From Streptomyces sp. NRRL F-6131 (GTDB lineage: Bacteria > Actinomycetota > Actinomycetes > Streptomycetales > Streptomycetaceae): a stretch of DNA of 64,000 nucleotides. This document shows positions 1 to 7,707 of the stretch, piece after piece (position 1 is the first letter of the stretch; the number at the start of each line of letters is the position of its first letter). Position numbers and translations under genes: made by a program. The notes beneath the pieces were generated by a model that worked only from the letters and a program-made list of their open reading frames with translations, was not told the DNA's origin and ran no database searches. Where the stretch lies: positions 186,001 through 250,000 of the forward strand of contig JOHN01000017.1 of NCBI GenBank assembly GCA_000719695.1, read 5' to 3'.

Positions 1-1
1 G

Positions 2-295
2 CACCCGGTGATCGAGATCCGTGGCCCGGTCACCACGCCGACCGTCACGCTCGGCGCCCTGCGCCTGGAGTACGGGCTCACGCTGGGCGCGACCGACACG
101 CTCGTGATCGACACATGGGCGGGCACGGTGACGCTCGGCGGCCAGGACCGCCTCTACAGCGCCACCGCGAGGAGTGCCCCGGAGGGGCTGTTCACCCTGC
201 CTCCCGGCACCAACACCGTCAGCTTCCGGGCCGATCCCGGCTCCACCGATCCCGCCGCGCAGGCCACCGTCCGGTGGCGCTCCGCCTACCTGTAG
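2..295 (+). CDS. Phage distal-tail (Dit-like) protein, C-terminal fragment
   Basis: The reading frame is open to the left edge, so the 5' end lies outside the window; about 97 codons are visible, ending at TAG 293-295. The fragment starts HPVIEIRGPVTTPTVTL and later has the pattern TLVIDTWAGTVTLGG, a beta-rich arrangement typical of the C-terminal half of siphovirus distal-tail proteins, which form the hub joining tail tube and tip. A GTG at 8 could be an internal start but nothing suggests it is the true one. The next gene follows after 10 nt with its own AGGAGG. The family assignment rests on pattern and on position before tail-tip and lysis genes. Confidence 0.55.
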   Translation, partial: HPVIEIRGPVTTPTVTLGALRLEYGLTLGATDTLVIDTWAGTVTLGGQDRLYSATARSAPEGLFTLPPGTNTVSFRADPGSTDPAAQATVRWRSAYL

Positions 296-305
296 GAGGT
301 CCGTC

Positions 306-1484
306 ATGGCCGTGTACGGCGTCTTCGCCGGCCTCACCGGCCTCACCCGCGCGATGCTCCGCCTGGGCACAGTCCTGATGACCCCGACCGGGAGCCTGAC
401 GGTACGGGGCGGGGTGATCCCGGGCGGGACGCCGCTGCTGCTGACCGGCTCCGGCATGACCGGATCGCTGGCCCCGGGCCGGGCGATCGTGCAGGGCACG
501 TCCGCGCAGGGCGCCTATCCGATCGTGGTGGATGCGGCGACGTCGGTCCCCATCGCCAACGGGCACGCGAGCCTCCCCCGGATCGACACGGTGTGGGCGG
601 TCGCCCTGGACACCGACGTGGACGGCTCTGGTACTCGGGCCGGGCAGATCGTCTACCAGCAGGGCACCGCGGCCGCATCGCCGACCGCGCCGACGGCCCC
701 GGCCTCCGGGCTCGCCTACCTGCGACTCTGGGACATCGCGGTCCCGGCGGGCGCCTCGGGCGGATCCCCGATCAACTGGGGCACGGCGCTCACCGATCAG
801 CGGGTGTACACGGTGCCGGCGGGCGGCATCACGCCGGGTGCGGCGGCCGGCTCGTACGCCGGGCAGTGGCGGGACGCGGGCGGGGCGACCGGGATCCTGG
901 AGCGCTACTCCGGGAGCCTGTGGGAGGCGGCGGTCCGGCTCGGTAACTCGGGGCTGCTCGGCCTCGGGGACGTGACGATCACTCGCTCGGCGACCGCCAC
1001 CGCGCAGGTCAACGGGAATCTCAGCGTGACCGGGGTCGGGCAGTGGCTCGACGCCCACAAGACCAGCGCCACACAGGGCGTCACCTCGTCCACCACCCTC
1101 GTCGACGCCACCGGCCTCTCCCTGCCCGTCGTCGCCGGCGCGACGTACGAGATCGAGGGCTGGATCGTCTACGACGGAGCTTTCAACGCCGGTGACATCA
1201 AGGTCGGCTGGACGGTGCCCGCGGGCACGACCGGCACGTGGTCCATCAACGGCCCCGGCACCGGCGGCACCGCGACCTACGCCTCCAACACCGTGCCCAT
1301 CGCCTCGTCGACCACGGCGGGCACGTACGGTACCGGCGGCACCCAGACCAACCTCGCCCCGCGCGGCCGGATCATCGTCACCACCTCCGGCACCTTGCAG
1401 CTGCAGTTCGCGCAGGCCACCAGCAACGGCACCGCCACGAGCATCTACGCCGGGTCGTGGCTCCGGCTGCACCGGATCGCCTGA
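306..1484 (+). CDS. Phage minor tail / putative receptor-binding protein
   Basis: A 392-residue protein. The ATG at 306 is preceded by TAGGAGG at 293-299, a good ribosome binding site overlapping the stop of the previous gene. The first 200 residues are Gly/Ala/Thr-rich with a hydrophobic start (MAVYGVFAGLTGLTRAM). The C-terminal half contains a beta-type segment (SLPVVAGATYEIEGWIVYDG) like the jelly-roll ends of many actinophage tail proteins. The role in host recognition or tail-tip structure is inferred from position between a Dit-like protein and a hub-like protein. The stop overlaps the next start (ATGA at 1484), so the two are translationally coupled. Confidence 0.55.
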   Translation: MAVYGVFAGLTGLTRAMLRLGTVLMTPTGSLTVRGGVIPGGTPLLLTGSGMTGSLAPGRAIVQGTSAQGAYPIVVDAATSVPIANGHASLPRIDTVWAVALDTDVDGSGTRAGQIVYQQGTAAASPTAPTAPASGLAYLRLWDIAVPAGASGGSPINWGTALTDQRVYTVPAGGITPGAAAGSYAGQWRDAGGATGILERYSGSLWEAAVRLGNSGLLGLGDVTITRSATATAQVNGNLSVTGVGQWLDAHKTSATQGVTSSTTLVDATGLSLPVVAGATYEIEGWIVYDGAFNAGDIKVGWTVPAGTTGTWSINGPGTGGTATYASNTVPIASSTTAGTYGTGGTQTNLAPRGRIIVTTSGTLQLQFAQATSNGTATSIYAGSWLRLHRIA

Positions 1485-2584
1485 TGGCCACCTACGAGCT
1501 GCTGGTGTGCGACCTACGGACCGATCGCCAGCTCGACCGGATCCCGGTCACCGGCGTGTCCTACGACGACTACATCGGCCGGACGGGCTCGCTGTCCGCG
1601 ACGATCCCGATCCCGGACAGCGCCATGGCCAGCCGCGTCCGGGGTTCGGTGCTGCCCGGCCGCACCATGGTCTACCTGGAGAAATGGGACGCATTCGCCG
1701 GGACGGTGGTGTGGGGCGGGATCCTGTGGACCCGCACACCGACCCGCGACGCACGAGGCTTCTACTCGTGCCCGATCCAGGCGGCCGGCATCGAGTCGGT
1801 GCTGCGCGCGCACCGGATGCTGACGGCCGACCTGGTGGCCGCCGGCGCCGACCAGTTCGCGATTGCCCGCCAGATCGTCACCTACGCGCAGTCCCTGCCG
1901 GGCGGTGACCTCTCGATCGAGATGGACACCTCCCAGCTCAGCGGCGTGCTGCGAGACCGCACCTACAGCCGCTACGACCTGCCCCGTCTCGGCGACCTGC
2001 TCGACAAGCTGGCCGCGGTCGAGTCCGGCTTCGAGTGGCGGATTCAGATCTACCGGGACGACGCGGGCGTGCGGCACCGGGTGCTGCGGCTCGGCTACCC
2101 CGAGATCACCACGGGCGGGCAGCCTGTCGTCCTCACCTCCCCGGGCCCGGTGACCGCCTACGCGCTGCCGGAGGACGCCACCCTCCAGGCCAACTCCTGG
2201 CAGTCCCGGGGCGCGAGCGTCGATACCGACGTGTCGACGGAGTCGGTGCCGCTCATGTCCGCGCTGCTGACCACCCCGGCGGACATCGCTGCCGGCTGGC
2301 CCCTGCTGGAGAACAGCAGCGACTACAGCACGGTGGAGACGCAGGATGTCCTCGACTCGCACGCGACGGCCGACCTGGCCCGCGCGGTGCGGCCGGTGGT
2401 CGTCCCCTCGGTCACGATCGTCGGTCAGACCCCGCCCGCGCTCGGCTCCACCATCCGGCTGCGGATCACCGACACCTGGCACTACGACGGGCTCGACACC
2501 CAGTACCGCCTCGTCGGCTACAAGGTCAGCCCGGAGGAACGGGGCCGGCCGGAGTCCGCCGAGTTGTACCTGGAGGCCGCCTGA
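1484..2584 (+). CDS. Phage tail-tip hub protein, Gp37-like
   Basis: A 366-residue protein starting at the ATG inside the ATGA overlap at 1484. The opening MATYELLVCDLRTDRQLDRI followed by a segment resembling 'x-G-x-L-S-A-T-I-P-I-P' and 'VVWGGILW' resembles the Siphovirus Gp37-like family, which corresponds to the N-terminal part of tail-associated hub proteins. The C-terminal stretch (RITDTWHYDGL, RLVGYKVSPEERG) resembles the late beta domain of the same proteins. No lysin domain is fused here; the lytic enzyme is a separate gene at 3323. It is coupled to the following gene by another ATGA overlap at 2584. The family call is from recalled patterns only. Confidence 0.5.
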   Translation: MATYELLVCDLRTDRQLDRIPVTGVSYDDYIGRTGSLSATIPIPDSAMASRVRGSVLPGRTMVYLEKWDAFAGTVVWGGILWTRTPTRDARGFYSCPIQAAGIESVLRAHRMLTADLVAAGADQFAIARQIVTYAQSLPGGDLSIEMDTSQLSGVLRDRTYSRYDLPRLGDLLDKLAAVESGFEWRIQIYRDDAGVRHRVLRLGYPEITTGGQPVVLTSPGPVTAYALPEDATLQANSWQSRGASVDTDVSTESVPLMSALLTTPADIAAGWPLLENSSDYSTVETQDVLDSHATADLARAVRPVVVPSVTIVGQTPPALGSTIRLRITDTWHYDGLDTQYRLVGYKVSPEERGRPESAELYLEAA

Positions 2585-3270
2585 TGCCCGCCCTCCCGGA
2601 CGACATCCTTGCCCGCATCGCCCGCATCGAGTCCCAGCTGCGGGAGACGACGGGCCGCGCGCAGATCCGGCCGCCGCAGACCACGGCGTCCGGCACGGAC
2701 ATCACCGTCGGCGGCACACAGGCCCTGCGGGTCCTGCTCGCGGCCGGCGTCGGTACCCAGTTCCTCCTCGGGCAGGACGGCGGCCAACGGGTGGCGCGCT
2801 TCTACCGTCCGGACGGGACGATCGCATTCTCGACGGTCCTGCAGACCGTGGTCTGGGACGGCGCCGGGAGCGCGGTGGTGCAGGACGACGCGGGCGGGAC
2901 CGGGCTGGGCCGGCCGTACATCCCGATGGTGGTGGCGGCTGCCCGCACCGCGGACTGGCTGGCCACCACGAGCGCCACGTTCGAGGACGTGTGGCGCATG
3001 ACCCCACTCAAGATCAACCCCCGGGGGACGGTCACCATCGGCCACATCGCCGACGCGGCGACGGCCGGCGAGGTCCAGGTCACCGTCAACGGGGTCGCGG
3101 TCGGCTCGCCCACCGCGGTCGGCACCTCCCAGAGCAGCACCACTGTCGGCCCGTTCGCCCTGCCCGGGGCGCAGGAGGCCGCCGTCGAGATCCGAGTCCA
3201 GGCCCGCCGTACGTCCGGCGCCGGCTCGGTCCGGTGCGCGGTACTCGGCGCTACGGGCTACCGCACCTGA
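2584..3270 (+). CDS. Phage structural protein, unknown function
   Basis: A 228-residue protein starting with ATG in the ATGA overlap at 2584. Residues 1-25 form a short helix with charged repeats (DDILARIARIESQLRETTGR), often seen at the N-terminus of tail-fibre or tail-tip accessory proteins as a trimerising or docking helix. The rest is beta-rich and ends with a Gly/Ala/Val domain (VTVNGVAVGSPTAVGTS). I do not recognise the family. Coupling to the tail genes upstream makes a virion-associated role likely. The 49-nt gap after it separates the tail genes from the lysis cassette. Confidence 0.5.
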   Translation: MPALPDDILARIARIESQLRETTGRAQIRPPQTTASGTDITVGGTQALRVLLAAGVGTQFLLGQDGGQRVARFYRPDGTIAFSTVLQTVVWDGAGSAVVQDDAGGTGLGRPYIPMVVAAARTADWLATTSATFEDVWRMTPLKINPRGTVTIGHIADAATAGEVQVTVNGVAVGSPTAVGTSQSSTTVGPFALPGAQEAAVEIRVQARRTSGAGSVRCAVLGATGYRT

Positions 3271-3322
3271 CCTCTCCCGCCCCGCGCCGCCCGGCCGGGG
3301 CCCGCGCCTACCTGGAGGCATG

Positions 3323-4273
3323 ATGGCCCGATCCGGCCCGCAGAAGATACCGGGCGCCGTCTTCGACCTGTTCTTCGGGGACGGCCGCTACTCCGGCTCC
3401 GACATGGAGGTCAACTGCGCCGTCCTGCACACCACCGAGGGCGCGACGCTGTACGACTACGACGGCGGCGGAGTTGCGCCTCAGGTCACCGGGGTGCCGG
3501 ACTTCAACGCCCGGCGGCTCGTGTGGCACCAGCACTTCGACGTCGACGAGTCGTCGCGCGCCCTGGTCAACGCACCGGGCGGCGTGCAGACGAACACCGC
3601 CAACTGCTTCCAGATCGAGCTCGTCGGAACCTGCGACCCGGCGACCCACGCGTACTGGACGCGCCGCGGGGTGCAGCACATCTACTGGCCGGAGCCGCCG
3701 GACTGGGCGGTGCGGGATCTCGCGTGGCTGATGCGCTGGCTGCGTGATCAGCACGGGGTCCCGCTGACGTCCGGCCTGGAGTGGCTGCCGTACCCGGCTT
3801 CGTACGGGGCGAGCCGCGCCCGGATGAGCTTCACGCAGTGGACGAACTTCCGTGGTTGGTGCGGCCACATGCATGTGCCGGAGAACGATCACGGCGACCC
3901 CGGCGACATGCCGATCGACCGGATCCTCGCCGTGGCCACCGGCCAGGCGCCGCCCCCAACGTCTCCCGCGCCGCCCCCGGCGCCCGCACCGTCCGAGGAG
4001 GACGACATGCCCAGCCCCCAGGACGTCGCGATTGCGGTGGCTCTGGAGCCCGTGCTCCGGATGTACACCCCCGACGGCCAGACCCGCACTGACGCGACCG
4101 CGTCCCTGTCCGACTACCTGGGCGGGATCCAGCTCAGCCAGGCCCGCCAGGAGGCCGCCCTGGCCGCTCTGCCCGCCGCGATCGCGCAGGCCGTGGCTGC
4201 CGCTGTCGGCCCCGCAGTCGCCCAGGCCCTCGCGGCCGGCATCACCCTCACCGTCACCCCGAAGGAGCACTGA
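3323..4273 (+). CDS. Phage endolysin, N-acetylmuramoyl-L-alanine amidase (Amidase_2 type)
   Basis: The enzyme should cut the amide bond between MurNAc and L-Ala in peptidoglycan at lysis. The catalytic domain spans roughly residues 1-210: AVLHTTEG carries the first zinc His, and WCGHMHVPENDHGDPG near residue 185 carries the second His and the last Asp ligand. A Pro/Ala linker (PPPTSPAPPPAPAP) then leads to an Ala-rich helical C-terminal domain of about 90 residues that could bind the wall or oligomerise. I prefer ATG 3323 over ATG 3320 because GGAGG at 3314-3318 is 4 nt from the former and only 1 nt from the latter. The gene is followed closely by two holin-like genes. Confidence 0.85.
   Translation: MARSGPQKIPGAVFDLFFGDGRYSGSDMEVNCAVLHTTEGATLYDYDGGGVAPQVTGVPDFNARRLVWHQHFDVDESSRALVNAPGGVQTNTANCFQIELVGTCDPATHAYWTRRGVQHIYWPEPPDWAVRDLAWLMRWLRDQHGVPLTSGLEWLPYPASYGASRARMSFTQWTNFRGWCGHMHVPENDHGDPGDMPIDRILAVATGQAPPPTSPAPPPAPAPSEEDDMPSPQDVAIAVALEPVLRMYTPDGQTRTDATASLSDYLGGIQLSQARQEAALAALPAAIAQAVAAAVGPAVAQALAAGITLTVTPKEH
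3996..4009 (+). promoter_or_regulatory. Possible internal ribosome binding site and ATG inside the endolysin
   Basis: AGGAGG at 3996-4001 sits 5 nt before an in-frame ATG at 4007-4009, in the linker between the amidase domain and the C-terminal domain. Use of this start would give a separate 88-residue protein made of the C-terminal domain alone, ending at 4273. Some endolysins of Gram-positive phages are known to make such a second product, which assembles with the full-length enzyme. The same bases encode an acidic linker (EEDD), so the match could be chance. Confidence 0.4.
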
Positions 4274-4276
4274 GAG

Positions 4277-4525
4277 ATGTCCGACTCCGCGCGCCGTACG
4301 ATCCGCACCGTCTTCGCGCTCGTCCTCGGTATCGCCGCCGGCCTGCCCCTGCTGGTCGAGACGGCCGGCCTTCCGAGCACACTGCCCGGCCTGGGTACGG
4401 TCCTGGCGGTGGCTGGGGCGGTCACCAGGGTGATGGCCCTGCCGATGGTGGACGGCTGGCTGCCGTCCTGGCTGCGGAAGGCGTCGGCCCGGGCCGAGCT
4501 GCCGCCGACCTGGAGCCGCGAATGA
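4277..4525 (+). CDS. Putative phage holin (two membrane segments)
   Basis: An 82-residue protein with two hydrophobic stretches, about residues 9-27 (IRTVFALVLGIAAGLPLLV) and 36-56, separated by a short turn, and a charged C-terminus (RKASARAELPPTWSRE). This size, topology and position directly after the endolysin fit a holin that opens the membrane at lysis. GAAGGAG at 4261-4267 lies 9 nt before the ATG at 4277. The stop overlaps the next gene by ATGA at 4522-4525. Several actinophage holins have this layout, but no conserved motif identifies it beyond topology and context. Confidence 0.65.
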   Translation: MSDSARRTIRTVFALVLGIAAGLPLLVETAGLPSTLPGLGTVLAVAGAVTRVMALPMVDGWLPSWLRKASARAELPPTWSRE

Positions 4526-4794
4526 GCGGGGGGTCCTCCGAGCCGACAACGGTGGATCTGCTGGTGGTGCTGACCCGGCTGGAAACGAAGCTCGACACGG
4601 CTACGGCCGGCGTCGCCGACCATGAGACGCGGATCCGGGTGGTGGAGCAGGAAGCGCTGAGAGAGGCCGACGTCGCGCCGATGCGCGCGGACGTCGAAGC
4701 GCTGAAGCGGAGCCGGTGGCCGCTGCCGACGATCGCCGTCCTGGCCAGCCTCGCCGGGGTCGCCATCGCGCTGATCCCCCTGCTCTCCCGCTGA
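4522..4794 (+). CDS. Second small lysis-associated membrane protein, XhlA-like
   Basis: A 90-residue protein with an N-terminal heptad-like coiled-coil region (about residues 10-66, LTRLETKLDTATAGVADHE and on) and one C-terminal membrane helix (LPTIAVLASLAGVAIALIPL, residues 69-88). A coiled coil followed by one C-terminal transmembrane helix is the layout of XhlA/hemolysin-type holin partners of phages such as PBSX. The start overlaps the holin stop by 4 nt, so the two should be made together. A strong terminator follows at 4804-4831, closing the lysis operon. It could also be a spanin-like or anchor protein. Confidence 0.55.
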   Translation: MSGGSSEPTTVDLLVVLTRLETKLDTATAGVADHETRIRVVEQEALREADVAPMRADVEALKRSRWPLPTIAVLASLAGVAIALIPLLSR

Positions 4795-4803
4795 ACCACC
4801 ACG

Positions 4804-4831
4804 CCCCCGCTCGGCTTCGGCCGGGCGGGGG
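4804..4831 (+). terminator. Terminator of the tail/lysis operon
   Basis: A 12-bp stem (left arm 4804-4815, right arm 4820-4831) closed by a TTCG tetraloop and followed by TCTTCGT. One G-T pair, the rest Watson-Crick. It stands 9 nt after the stop of the last lysis gene and ends the rightward phage late operon. Confidence 0.85.
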
Positions 4832-4882
4832 TCTTCGTGCATTCCGGCCCGCGGCGGCACGCGGCCGGGCCATCATGCGGGG

Positions 4883-5764
4883 ATGACCACCACCACCATC
4901 GCCACCGCGACCCGCGAGGGCACCGCCGGGCCGAGCGCCGACGCGACCGCCACCTACACCGCCGACAGCACCGGCCACACCGCCGTCGCTCTGGTCGACG
5001 GCATGGGCCACGACCCGGGCATCGTCCGCCTGGCGCCGATGCTCGCGGAGAGCGCGGCCCGCGCCGGCGCGCAGGTCGGGGCGCTCGGCGGCCTTCTGCA
5101 CGCCGGTGTCCTCGCCCGCGACCCCGGACCCGACGCGGTCGGCGTCCTCGCCGTCCTGCACGAGAACGGGAGCGTGCAGGTCGCCTGGGCCGGGGACTGC
5201 CGCGCCTACCACTGGGACGGCGCCGCGCTCGCCCAGCTGACGACGGATCATACCCTCGCTGCCTACCTGACCAAGGCCGCGAGGGCCGACCGCGACGTGC
5301 CCGTCAACGCCCTGTCCGACTACGTTGGGGTGACGCTCGGTCTGGCCGTCCCCGCGACCACCCCCTTCGTCGCCGCGCCCGCCGACGGCCTGCTGATCCT
5401 TACCTCGGACGGCGTGCACGACCAGGTACCGGCCGCCGTGCTGGAGCGCCTGGTCCGCGAGTACCAGGACGACCCGAAGGCGCTCGCCGATGTGCTGGTC
5501 GCAGCGGCGGAGCCGACCGCCGGGGGCTACCGGGACGACGCCACCGCCGCCGTCATCCAGCGCGGTGCCCCGGCCCCCGCGCTGCTGCTGTCGCCGGAGA
5601 CCGCGATGCGGCTGGGCGAGCTGTCCTCCATCGCGCGTCGCGAGCTCGACCCCGCAGACGAGGAACTGGTCGTCGACGCGATCCACCGGGTCATGACCGA
5701 GAAGAGTGCGGACGCCGCGCTCGCCCTGGTGGACAGGCTTCGCGAGGTCGGACTCTCCTGGTGA
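4883..5764 (+). CDS. PP2C-family serine/threonine phosphatase carried by the prophage
   Basis: A 293-residue soluble protein with the PPM/PP2C metal-binding signature motifs in order: ALVDGMGHD (36-44), GDCRAY (104-109), TSDGVHD (174-180) and YRDDATA (216-222). These supply the Asp residues that hold two Mg2+/Mn2+ ions, so the enzyme is probably active in dephosphorylating Ser/Thr residues. About 65 extra residues follow the core; their function is unknown. It lies after the terminator of the lysis operon, so it is a separate unit in the accessory zone of the prophage. GTGA at 5761 couples it to a 65-residue protein. A phosphatase here could act on host kinase signalling, which is inference. 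No kinase gene is seen beside it. Confidence 0.8.
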   Translation: MTTTTIATATREGTAGPSADATATYTADSTGHTAVALVDGMGHDPGIVRLAPMLAESAARAGAQVGALGGLLHAGVLARDPGPDAVGVLAVLHENGSVQVAWAGDCRAYHWDGAALAQLTTDHTLAAYLTKAARADRDVPVNALSDYVGVTLGLAVPATTPFVAAPADGLLILTSDGVHDQVPAAVLERLVREYQDDPKALADVLVAAAEPTAGGYRDDATAAVIQRGAPAPALLLSPETAMRLGELSSIARRELDPADEELVVDAIHRVMTEKSADAALALVDRLREVGLSW

Positions 5765-5958
5765 GCGGTCCAGCCGACGACCTCACCTCGTCTCCGGGGT
5801 ACACCGCGCACCTGGACCAGCTGGGCGCCCGGGCGCGGGACCTGCCGGCCGAGCAGCGGGACCGGATCGACGCGGCGGCGGCCCGGGTGCGGGAGACGCC
5901 GAGCGCGGAGACGGTGGGGGCCCTGTGGGCCGCGCTCCGTGCGGCGGGCCTGGAGTAG
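5761..5958 (+). CDS. Small hypothetical protein coupled to the PP2C gene
   Basis: A 65-residue, mostly helical, acidic protein (VSGPADDLTSSPGYTAHLDQ at the start, ALWAALRAAGLE at the end). The GTG start lies within the GTGA overlap with the phosphatase stop, which indicates coupled translation and a shared function or complex. I recognise no domain. It could be a regulatory or targeting subunit of the phosphatase, though that is only suggested by gene arrangement. Confidence 0.55.
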   Translation: MSGPADDLTSSPGYTAHLDQLGARARDLPAEQRDRIDAAAARVRETPSAETVGALWAALRAAGLE

Positions 5959-5986
5959 CAGGGCTGACACCCCATCACCAGCGCCA

Positions 5987-5992
5987 TAAACT
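5987..5992 (+). promoter_or_regulatory. Likely -10 box of a leaderless promoter
   Basis: TAAACT lies 6 nt before the ATG at 5999, the spacing expected when transcription starts at the start codon itself. No Shine-Dalgarno sequence precedes that ATG, which supports a leaderless message. Confidence 0.45.
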
Positions 5993-5998
5993 CGCCGC

Positions 5999-6256
5999 AT
6001 GAACCAGAGCGAGAGCGAGTTCGTCTACGACATCAAGTTCTGCCTGGCGGAGGACGCCTGCCTGGGGCATCAGTCCTCGGACACGCAGACCCTGCGCGTC
6101 CGCGTGACCGACCCGCACCCGACGCCCGGGTACGGGCCCGCCCTCGGCACGATTCACAGGGCACTGCGAGACACGCTCCGCGAGACGGACCCGGAGACGT
6201 ACGGTCTTATCAGGGTGCCCGGCGACCTGGTCATCCTCGCGGTCACGGCAGCCTAG
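5999..6256 (+). CDS. Hypothetical protein, 85 residues
   Basis: MNQSESEFVYDIKFCLAEDA opens a small protein with a DPHPTPGYGPALG turn and a helical C-terminus (AIHRALRDTLRET region). No known domain is recognised. It seems to be transcribed from its own leaderless promoter at 5987. Its 3' end overlaps by 4 nt with the convergent XRE regulator gene, so the two transcripts could interfere. Codon use (high GC at third positions) is that of a real gene. Confidence 0.55.
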   Translation: MNQSESEFVYDIKFCLAEDACLGHQSSDTQTLRVRVTDPHPTPGYGPALGTIHRALRDTLRETDPETYGLIRVPGDLVILAVTAA

Positions 6257-7293
6257 AGCCTGCGCCGAGCGTCCTCCAGCCGCGTGCGGTAGAAGGCGCT
6301 GTCGCGGGGGAACTCGGTACCGAGGTCGTCCAGGCCCTCGCCGAGGGCGTCAGCTGCCCGACGCCAGTCCCGGGCCGCGTGGGCCGCCTCGCCGACCAGC
6401 AGCAGGGCCCGGGTGGGCGATAGCCAGTACAGCCACCCGGGCCGGTCGCCCTCGTCCGGGGTGCGGAGGGCCGACGCGTACGCCTCGTCGGCCAGCCGGT
6501 GCGCCTGGTCCCGGTCGCCAACGCCAGCCGCAGCCATCGCTGCGGTGTGGGCTGCGATCGCGGAAGCACTCGGGGAGAGGTCTCCTGGTGTCCCTATCGC
6601 CGCCTCCGCAGTACGGAGCGCCCGCACCGGGTCGCCGGCGCCCAGCTGGTAGTAGGCCCGCACCCGGGTGATCCAGGACGCCATGTCCGCCGAGCCCGCA
6701 TCGAGTGCCCACCCGTGCGCAAGATCGAGCCACGCCTGGGCGGCGCCGAACTGCTGCTGGCCGTGGGCTACCCAGCTGAGCCAGTGCGCGTGCTCCGCGC
6801 TGAGGAGGATCAGGCGGTCCGCCGTCGGACCCGACGCACCGGGGATGAGCCGGGTGACCGTGTCGAGCTGGCTGCAGACCACGGTCCACAGGTCAGCCCC
6901 GGTGCCGTCATCCTCGGCACGCCGGTGCTCGGCAAGGACTCGTGCGATCCAGTCGGCGGACCGGGTGTCGGTTCGCCCTGTGGTGTGGGCGCGCGCAATG
7001 CGCTCGGTCAGCTCGGGGTGCGGTGACCAGGACGATGCTGTGGTGCGTGCGCTCAGCAGTTCGGGTGGCACGTTCAACCCCTCGGTGATGCGGTCCATGA
7101 CGACGGCCTCGCGCACGGTCCGCCGCCCCCTTTCGATCAGGGAGACGTCGGACTGGCTCAGTCCGACGAGACCGGCGAGAACGGTCTGGGAGACGCGCGC
7201 GGCGCGACGGTACTCCCGCAGAATGGCAGCCCAATCGCTTTGGGCCCAGGCGGCACGGAGGCGCGGGTCCACCCATGGTGACGCAGTGCTCAT
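6253..7293 (-). CDS. XRE-family regulator with helical repeat domain
   Basis: A 346-residue protein. Residues 24-80 form a helix-turn-helix (REYRRAARVSQTVLAGLVG, then LSQSDVSLIERGRRTVRE) of the Cro/C1 type. The remaining 260 residues are helical with TPR-like Ala/Leu patterns (AWLDLAHGWALDAG, AADALGEGLDDLG). This two-part layout is common among actinomycete XRE regulators where the C-terminal part senses a ligand or partner. I chose ATG 7293 rather than the upstream 7365 because the HTH begins soon after it and a -10 box lies 6 nt before it. The gene is divergent from the small-gene run starting at 7364. Confidence 0.75.
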   Translation of the reverse strand: MSTASPWVDPRLRAAWAQSDWAAILREYRRAARVSQTVLAGLVGLSQSDVSLIERGRRTVREAVVMDRITEGLNVPPELLSARTTASSWSPHPELTERIARAHTTGRTDTRSADWIARVLAEHRRAEDDGTGADLWTVVCSQLDTVTRLIPGASGPTADRLILLSAEHAHWLSWVAHGQQQFGAAQAWLDLAHGWALDAGSADMASWITRVRAYYQLGAGDPVRALRTAEAAIGTPGDLSPSASAIAAHTAAMAAAGVGDRDQAHRLADEAYASALRTPDEGDRPGWLYWLSPTRALLLVGEAAHAARDWRRAADALGEGLDDLGTEFPRDSAFYRTRLEDARRRL

Positions 7294-7297
7294 GCGC

Positions 7298-7310
7298 TGA
7301 CGATACGTCA
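7298..7310. promoter_or_regulatory. 13-bp palindrome over the -10 of the XRE gene
   Basis: TGACGATACGTCA is a perfect inverted repeat (TGACG-ATA-CGTCA). On the minus strand it includes TATCGT, 6 nt upstream of the ATG at 7293, which would be the -10 of a leaderless promoter. The overlap of operator and -10 suggests autorepression or control by the divergent side. Confidence 0.5.
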
Positions 7311-7363
7311 GGCATATAGCGCTGCATATGGAGTCCACTCGATCGGGCGTCGACCATCTCTTC

Positions 7364-7597
7364 ATGACCAGTACGGCGCAGGCTACGACGACGGTCGAGT
7401 ACCGGCCGGTTCACGGACCCCCGACCGAGGTCCAGGTGACTCGCGAACAGCTGCACGGCCGTGCATGCGTGCTCGGCGCGCACCACACCGGCCCGGTCGT
7501 CCCGGCTGGCCACGTCTACACCCCCACCTCGGGCGCCCCGCTCGGGTGGCCGGTCGTGGCCTGCGCCCCACGCTCTATCGCCAAGGAGGACGCGTGA
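7364..7597 (+). CDS. Small hypothetical protein, first of a four-gene run
   Basis: A 77-residue protein (MTSTAQATTTVEYRPVHGPP...), divergent from the XRE gene. The ATG at 7364 is preferred; a 12-residue longer form starting at 7328 is possible but its extra residues look non-coding. Two Cys (GRACVLGAHH and PVVACAP) are present. No domain is recognised. The stop overlaps the next start (GTGA at 7594). The divergent arrangement with an XRE regulator suggests that this run is the regulated target. Confidence 0.55.
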   Translation: MTSTAQATTTVEYRPVHGPPTEVQVTREQLHGRACVLGAHHTGPVVPAGHVYTPTSGAPLGWPVVACAPRSIAKEDA

Positions 7598-7707
7598 CCC
7601 CCACCCCGCCGCTGGTGATCACCGGCGAGCTGCCCCCCATCGCCGAGATCATCGGGTCGACGCCGCCCGTCCTGCCGCCCGTCACCCGGCAGGACGACGA
7701 CCAGTGA
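7594..7707 (+). CDS. Very small coupled ORF, 37 residues
   Basis: VTPTPPLVITGELPPIAEII opens a Pro-rich peptide that ends VTRQDDDQ. The GTG start overlaps the upstream stop and its own stop overlaps the next GTG at 7704, each through a GTGA junction. Such regular coupling argues that it is translated. Function unknown. Confidence 0.45.
   Translation: MTPTPPLVITGELPPIAEIIGSTPPVLPPVTRQDDDQ

Noticed and set aside
1..4800. Tailocin or contractile injection system
   Set aside because: The visible genes are a siphovirus-type tail tip followed by endolysin and holins. No sheath, baseplate spike or AAA+ ATPase gene of a contractile system is seen, though genes to the left are unknown.
6253..7597. 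Toxin-antitoxin pair
   Set aside because: The XRE protein is a large TPR-type regulator and the divergent small protein has no known toxin motif.
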